Assembly: GCF_030704535.1 (NCBI RefSeq)
Contig: NC_081823.1
Location: forward strand, 9,017,001-9,081,000
Reading direction: 5' to 3'
Origin: Vitis vinifera
Lineage: Eukaryota > Streptophyta > Magnoliopsida > Vitales > Vitaceae
Length of the DNA: 64,000 nt
Shown piece by piece: positions 59,150 to 64,000 of this stretch. Position numbers and translations under genes: made by a program. The notes under the pieces were generated by a model. It was given only the letters and a program-made list of their open reading frames with translations. It was not told the origin of the DNA and made no database searches. The stretch's first letter is position 1. The number at the start of each line of letters is the position of its first letter.

Positions 59150-60895
59150 TGAGTGAGAAGCAGCTGAGAGTCTAATTATTATTAGCTTTTAACTGCTCTT
59201 CACTGCTTCTTTCCAGTCTTTGCCTCACTTTCCTGCTCCTTCAATGTTTTTTATGATTTTCCTTTGGCACTTTCAAATGATTTCCCCAAATCAGGGGATT
59301 TCTCCTTCACATCCACAGTTTCCTCCCATTTAGATGAACTGGATTTCACGTTGCTACAACCATTAGCACTAGATTCGCTACCACTTTTGGGCAGTTGACA
59401 CTTGGATTTGGAGGCAGTTTTTGAGCTGTCTTGCTTGGATTCCAGTCATCTTGGATATGTTGAGCGACTCTCATCAGGTAGGCTCCTGCTTGAGGATGGA
59501 GAAGCAACATATGAAGACTCATTCCCCAATGCCTTTGGTGGGGAAAGCTGAGTAGCAGTCATCTTTTCATTTTCTGAGGCACAGCTGCCTCCATAGATGG
59601 AGGGTCCTCACAAGGGGCATCATGACCTGCCTTGCTTTGATTTTTTGTATGGTCAGACAGCTTCTCAGACTCCTCGGTTCTAATATGAGAATCAGAAGGT
59701 CTTATCAAATTCATTGAGGAATTTGGTTTTCTTCTTCCTTTATTAGTAGTTCGTTCTGTCTTAGATTCTTGTACTACCTTTCCAGCGTCCAAACTATCAA
59801 GTTCAACTTGGCTTTGATACTTTGCTACTTTTGAACTGATTATTACTATAATCGGGCTTGTTTGAAGAGTTCAAATCCACTAAAGAGTCATCATTCGCAG
59901 CCTGTGTGACACCATTGCTCATAAGTGACTTCAGAGATCTATCCATTGCTGGATTTGCTTCTCCAGTACAGGCTGCTCCAATTGAAATCACTTTATCTAC
60001 CTGGGCCGCCTCATCCAAAGATACCCTTTAACAACTTGCTCTCTTCAGCCGTATCTTTGCCAGGGATGTAGTCATCTTTCTGCTCTGGAGCACTGTCATC
60101 ATTCCACTCTGGAACACCGTCATCATTCTAATCAGCAGTACCAGATGTTCTTTGGCAAATAGAAGAAACACCTGTAATCATCTAAAGAAATGCCTAAGGA
60201 TTTTACTGCTCGTATCAGGCAAGGTTTAAGCATATTAGCAAAGTTTTCAAATACTTTTTCCCCCAGTTTCCAAGCAATGGGCAGAACTTCTTGATTGTCC
60301 TTTATGCTAACCAAGATGGGAGAGAGTAGCTCTATTGGAATGTCTTCACTTTCTTCTACGACAAGAGTCATAATTGTCTCCATGGAAGTAAAAACATTTG
60401 CTGGATGATCATCCCTTATTGCATTGAGGAAATGCTGGAACATCTCAATAATCAGTGTCACATCCAAGATCCAGCATTACCAGGCAAGACCTGACCTTTG
60501 CAACAGTTTCAAGAATCCAGGTCCTCTTATATGATCGGCTGGATCTGGCAGAATTTTTCAAATGATGATACAATCAGCTGAAAGAACTCCTTCATTTGGT
60601 CATCATCATATGGGGCATCTGGTGCAGTAGTTCTTGTAATTTCACTGATGCAAGCAGCAACCACCACTTTCACATCAACATCTGAATGTCTCAGAAGTTG
60701 ATCTGTCACCATTGCCTTCAGCAATGCTGAAAGTGCATTTTGCATCGACATAGAAGGCAACTGTTCCACCTTTAAAAGACGATTCTCAACTTGGTCAAGC
60801 AGTGGGAGAAGTTTGTTGACAGAAGCTGGAGGCACCAAAAGCTTATTCCCTGCTTCCATGAGCTGTCTCTCAAGCTCTCTGTCTGGGGATGCCAT
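59150..60895 (-). pseudogene. PDS5-like cohesin cofactor pseudogene, intronless
   Basis: Starts with ATG at 60895 (MASPDRELERQLMEAGNKLL). It continues as the HEAT-like N-terminal region of plant PDS5 proteins, which bind cohesin and support sister-chromatid cohesion and DNA repair: QVENRLLKVEQLP, CISEITRTTAPDAPYDDDQM, ILETVAKVRSCLVMLDL and LIIEMFQHFLNAIRDDHPAN. After that comes a serine/lysine-rich acidic middle part (SESEKLSDHTKNQ-type) to about 59150. Frameshifts lie near 60549, 60462, 60180 and 60030, and stops near 59830, 59440 and 59250. The parts follow each other without introns, suggesting a retrocopy. A poly-A remnant was not found and the C-terminal Tudor region is missing. Confidence 0.75.
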
Positions 60896-62160
60896 TGTTT
60901 GTCTGTCCCTCTACATCCTTCAAAAAATCTCAAAACCCCTTTCTTTTCAGGTAGAGAGAAGGAGAGGGGGAGACATAGAGACAAGTACAGAGTGAGAGCA
61001 CATTGCTTTAGGCTGCAGAAAAATCTCTACTCTTAATTTTTCCACTTTTGTGTTAGATTGCATGACATACATTGAGAGTCTAAATCCTGTGAGTTTAAGC
61101 TTTTAGGAAAATTAGTTGTTCCACAAAAATCAGTCAACATGATTTCGCCATCTGCAACACAGACCAGTGACTTCACCAAAGAATGATAAATGGGCAGCAA
61201 AAGGACATGAAAATACGGAGCTGAATGGTGTGACAGTATCAATCTTTTCAGACCCAAATAGTTGGTATAAGGCTTAGTTGAGCTTAGCTTAGTAACAAGA
61301 CATTGAAATTGCTTCACCAGCAAACTAGTGTTTTTCAATAAAATCACAGCTCCTTAGAAATATCTTTCCACTCCGGGAAAATAGGCCCTACTAAATGCCA
61401 ATCCATCACCATATCTTACACCATTAACATCGTCGCCATATGCATACAACAATTATACTCTTAAAAATAATAAATAAATAGGACTTCCTCACTCAAAGGT
61501 TTTATGGTCTAGGGCCTAAATCAATACCTGCAGGTTAACAAGCCACCATGACTTGTTTGAGATATTATCCAAAAGGAAATTTTCGCTGATGGAGTTTTTG
61601 GTCAATATACAGCGATACCAACTTCGTTCTACAGAAGGATCTCATAAATCTTTCACCATTACATAATTTTCTGACTCACGAAGAGAGGAGTAATAATGAT
61701 ATACAATCCTTGATATTGTTACAGTCCACTGCGTTTAACTGCCATGTGAATCTTGATGCCCCAAAACAAAATGAAAACCCCTTTAATCAACAACATTATT
61801 CCAAACTCCAAGGTCTTCATTTTATATGTTAACCTGATATACATTTTGAGATCATATCTTAAAAATTTGAGCTTGTAGGAAAGTTGATAGTCTAACATGG
61901 TGTCAGTCTATAAGAACTATGGTTAACTAAAAGATCTTAAGTTCAATCTGGTCTACTGTTTATTCTCCCATCTACTGATTTGTCTCTCCATATATGGGTA
62001 TAAGCCCAAAATTTATGAAGGAGGGTGTTAACCTAGTGTCTAGCACACCATTTTTTAAAAAAAAAAAGGGTAAATTTTTGCCCTCTCTGGGCCTTGAACC
62101 TAGAATCCTTCACAAAACCTCTCCAACTCATTACCATGTGAGCCAAGGGTTAAGGTGGTT
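60896..62160. other. Spacer behind the PDS5-like copy
   Basis: 60896-61000 may be the 5' UTR of the PDS5-like copy (purine-rich on the plus strand, GGTAGAGAGAAGGAGAGGGG). A 104-codon minus-strand frame at 61033-61347 has no recognised domain. Otherwise nothing supported is seen. Confidence 0.45.
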
Positions 62161-62164
62161 AGTA

Positions 62165-62990
62165 TGCATTTTGGGCCAAATCTTAATCAGGGCTAAGGGG
62201 CTTCATCTCAAGTTCCATGTTAGTGGAAAAGGAGGACAGGATATGGAGGTGTCCCACCTGGTATTTGCATATGATACTATTATCCTCTATGATGCCACAA
62301 AGGAGCAAATGGAATTACTTGAGTTGGACATTGATGTGGTTTGAAGTGATCTTAGATCTAAAGATAAATTTGGAGAAAAGTGAGTTGATTCCTATCAGGG
62401 GGATTGCCAATGTGGAAGATCTAGATAGGGTTTTGGGATGTAGAGTGGGAAGTCTTCCCACCAAATATCTGGGCCTTCTCTTGCAAGCTTCTTTCAGATC
62501 ATCTCCAGTTTACTATGAGGTAGAGGAAAGATTTTACAAAAGGCCTCCTATGTGAAAGAGACAATACCTTTCAAAGAGAGGAAGGGAAAGTCTTATAAAA
62601 AAACACTCTCTCTAATTTATCAATTAACTTCATGTGTCTTTTTTTTTATTCCATGAAAGTTAGTAGAAAACTAAAAAAGATCAAAGGGATTTCCTTTTAA
62701 GGGTGGGGATATTAAGAGCAAGCCACATTTGGTGAATTGGTCGACAATCTGAATGGAGAAGAGAAGTGGAGGCTTGTGTATTAAAAGAGTGTCTGTCCAT
62801 CCTCAACAAAGCTTTGCTCAGCAAGTGGAGTTGGAGATTCGCTTGTGAGAGTAACTCTCTTTGGACACAGGTAATTTTAGGGGAGTATGAGTAGGATGAG
62901 AGGAGATGGTGCTCTAAAGGAGAGAGAAAAGCACATAAGGTGGGCATGTGGAAGACCATCTAAAGTGGGTGGGAGGGTATGTGTGACTAA
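62165..62990 (+). pseudogene. L1-type LINE reverse-transcriptase fragment
   Basis: Broken plus-strand frames encode the C-terminal part of a plant LINE ORF2: VSHLVFAYDTIILYDATKEQ (the FADD catalytic motif is FAYD here), LDLKINLEKSELIPI, VGSLPTKYLGLLLQASF and VEERFYKRP. After that come frame-shifted pieces of the following region (PHLVNWSTI, MEKRSGGLCIKR). The altered catalytic motif and many stops make it inactive. It is interrupted at about 62980. Confidence 0.75.
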
Positions 62991-63740
62991 ATATAATTTT
63001 GCACAAAAGTCAAGCCAATGAAACTCCACCCAACAAGCAATAGTTTTGTAAGAATTAAGAAAAAACCTCAAAACCAATAATAGTACCACCATAATTATTA
63101 AAAACTTACAATACATGATATGATACAATGATATGATACATTTTTGTTTTATACGGATGAATATGTATCACCAATTTGCATTTTATTTATCATAATTATT
63201 AAAAACTTACTATATACAACACAGTAAAATGAAAAAATATATTTTTTTATGAAAATAGATATATATATTTTTTTTTTATTAGAAAAATGGATACATATTT
63301 TTTTTATTAGAAAAATAGATACATATTATCAGTTTATAGCTTAAGTGTATTTTAAGATACAAATAGGATAAACAATGTGATAAGCAATGCATAAACCTTT
63401 AACTACGTTTAATAGTTTCTAAGAAAAATCAAATTTGAATTTTTTTCTTATTTTTTTTGTAAAGGAATTATTATATTATTTGTTTAAATTGTTGGTTTAA
63501 GGTTGTTGAACATAAAAGGGGGAGGGGTAAAATGATCCTACATGACACAAACAAAATGTTGAATATTGGGAAATTGTCTTGAATGATTTGAATGTAGACA
63601 TTGAAAATAATGGTAACAATTGAATAAAAGTTTTTTATTTAATACATTATTTTTTCTTTCTTTGATATTTTTTTTTGTAGAGAGGGAATGCTTAAATATG
63701 GAAAGTTGAAACTTTGGAGATGACAAGTAAAGACATATAT
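62991..63740. other. AT-rich insertion between LINE pieces
   Basis: Low-complexity DNA with repeated ATGATACA and TATTTTTTTTATTAGAAAAAT blocks (63115-63340). It separates two LINE segments, so it is probably an insertion, but termini were not found. No gene is seen. Confidence 0.4.
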
Positions 63741-64000
63741 TTCAACAACACATATGTATGCATGGGTAGCAAATATGTGGGAGTAAGAGGAGGAGAAGGA
63801 TCATTAGAGCCCACACTTTCTTAGGCAGTTTCATGATTGAGATTTAGAGATAGGGGATGCCTTTTGCAAAAACCTCAAAAGCAAGTGGCTGATTCAGGAC
63901 TTTAAGGATAGGATGGTTTAATAAAATTCAAAGATCAAGAAATCGTCAATTAAAGTATTATACTCTTTTCTGGAACAAGGAGGTTCAAAGCCTTTCCTAG
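63741..64000 (+). pseudogene. Probable continuation of the LINE fragment
   Basis: A frame-disrupted reading (EGS-SPHFLRQFHDWE-like, then KNLKSKWLIQDF) resembles the region of plant LINE ORF2 downstream of the reverse transcriptase. It runs off the window edge. Short and degenerate, so the assignment is tentative. Confidence 0.4.

Overview
This is nuclear DNA from a flowering plant. The genes have many introns, the spacers are AT-rich, and there are plant LTR retrotransposons, MITEs, a SINE, a LINE and a plant DYW-type pentatricopeptide repeat (PPR) gene. The overall look (OPT/PPR sequences and retroelements rich in ACCGGT motifs) suggests a grapevine-like dicot. That species guess is inference from memory, not something shown here.

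The main content is a decaying tandem array of oligopeptide transporter (OPT) genes, interleaved with copies of a PPR gene on the opposite strand. OPT-A (4908-8050) and OPT-B (37430-40586) are complete seven-exon genes with open frames (about 745 and 753 aa). They are nearly identical from exon 2 to the 3' UTR. OPT-C (49197-52399) keeps all seven exons but is a pseudogene with several frameshifts and a stop inside its KIPPR signature. Two further copies survive only as parts: an orphan upstream region (about 29461-30055) and an orphan last exon (45582-46208). The PPR gene is intact once (53747-55645, minus). It is truncated behind OPT-A (8267-9275), reduced to a 3' tail behind the orphan exon (about 47520-47640), and perhaps present as a 5' relic at the left edge (about 905-1035).

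The spacer behind OPT-A (about 9.9-29.4 kb) and the spacer behind OPT-B (about 40.65-45.5 kb) are paralogous. The first was inflated by a 7.5 kb LTR-type insertion (11157-18693, TSD CAAAG), a 4.9 kb Copia element (20441-25351) and a 2.9 kb fold-back element (25381-28237). The second still shows the uninterrupted CAAAG site and lacks the other two elements. A Tourist-like MITE lies in opposite orientations at the same place in the two spacers. From 30.05 to 35.26 kb a plus-strand Copia is nested in a minus-strand Copia, with a 565 bp solo LTR inside the plus-strand pol.

The right end (58.7-64 kb) holds an intronless, frameshifted PDS5-like (cohesin cofactor) pseudogene, a short unrecognised two-exon 3' gene end, and fragments of an L1-type LINE. 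Three MITE or SINE insertions have clean target-site duplications: 2932-3566 with 8 bp, 56971-57634 with 9 bp, and 47008-47205 with about 9 bp and a matching empty paralogous site.

The likely functional protein genes are OPT-A, OPT-B and the DYW PPR gene. The rest is repeats and relics. No new enzyme system is evident. The most unusual items are the structural ones: the in-place MITE inversion, the abrupt identity boundary in OPT-A/B, the conserved GC-AG intron, the fold-back element with opposed 223 bp arrays, and the Copia carrying about 30 copies of a near-palindrome.
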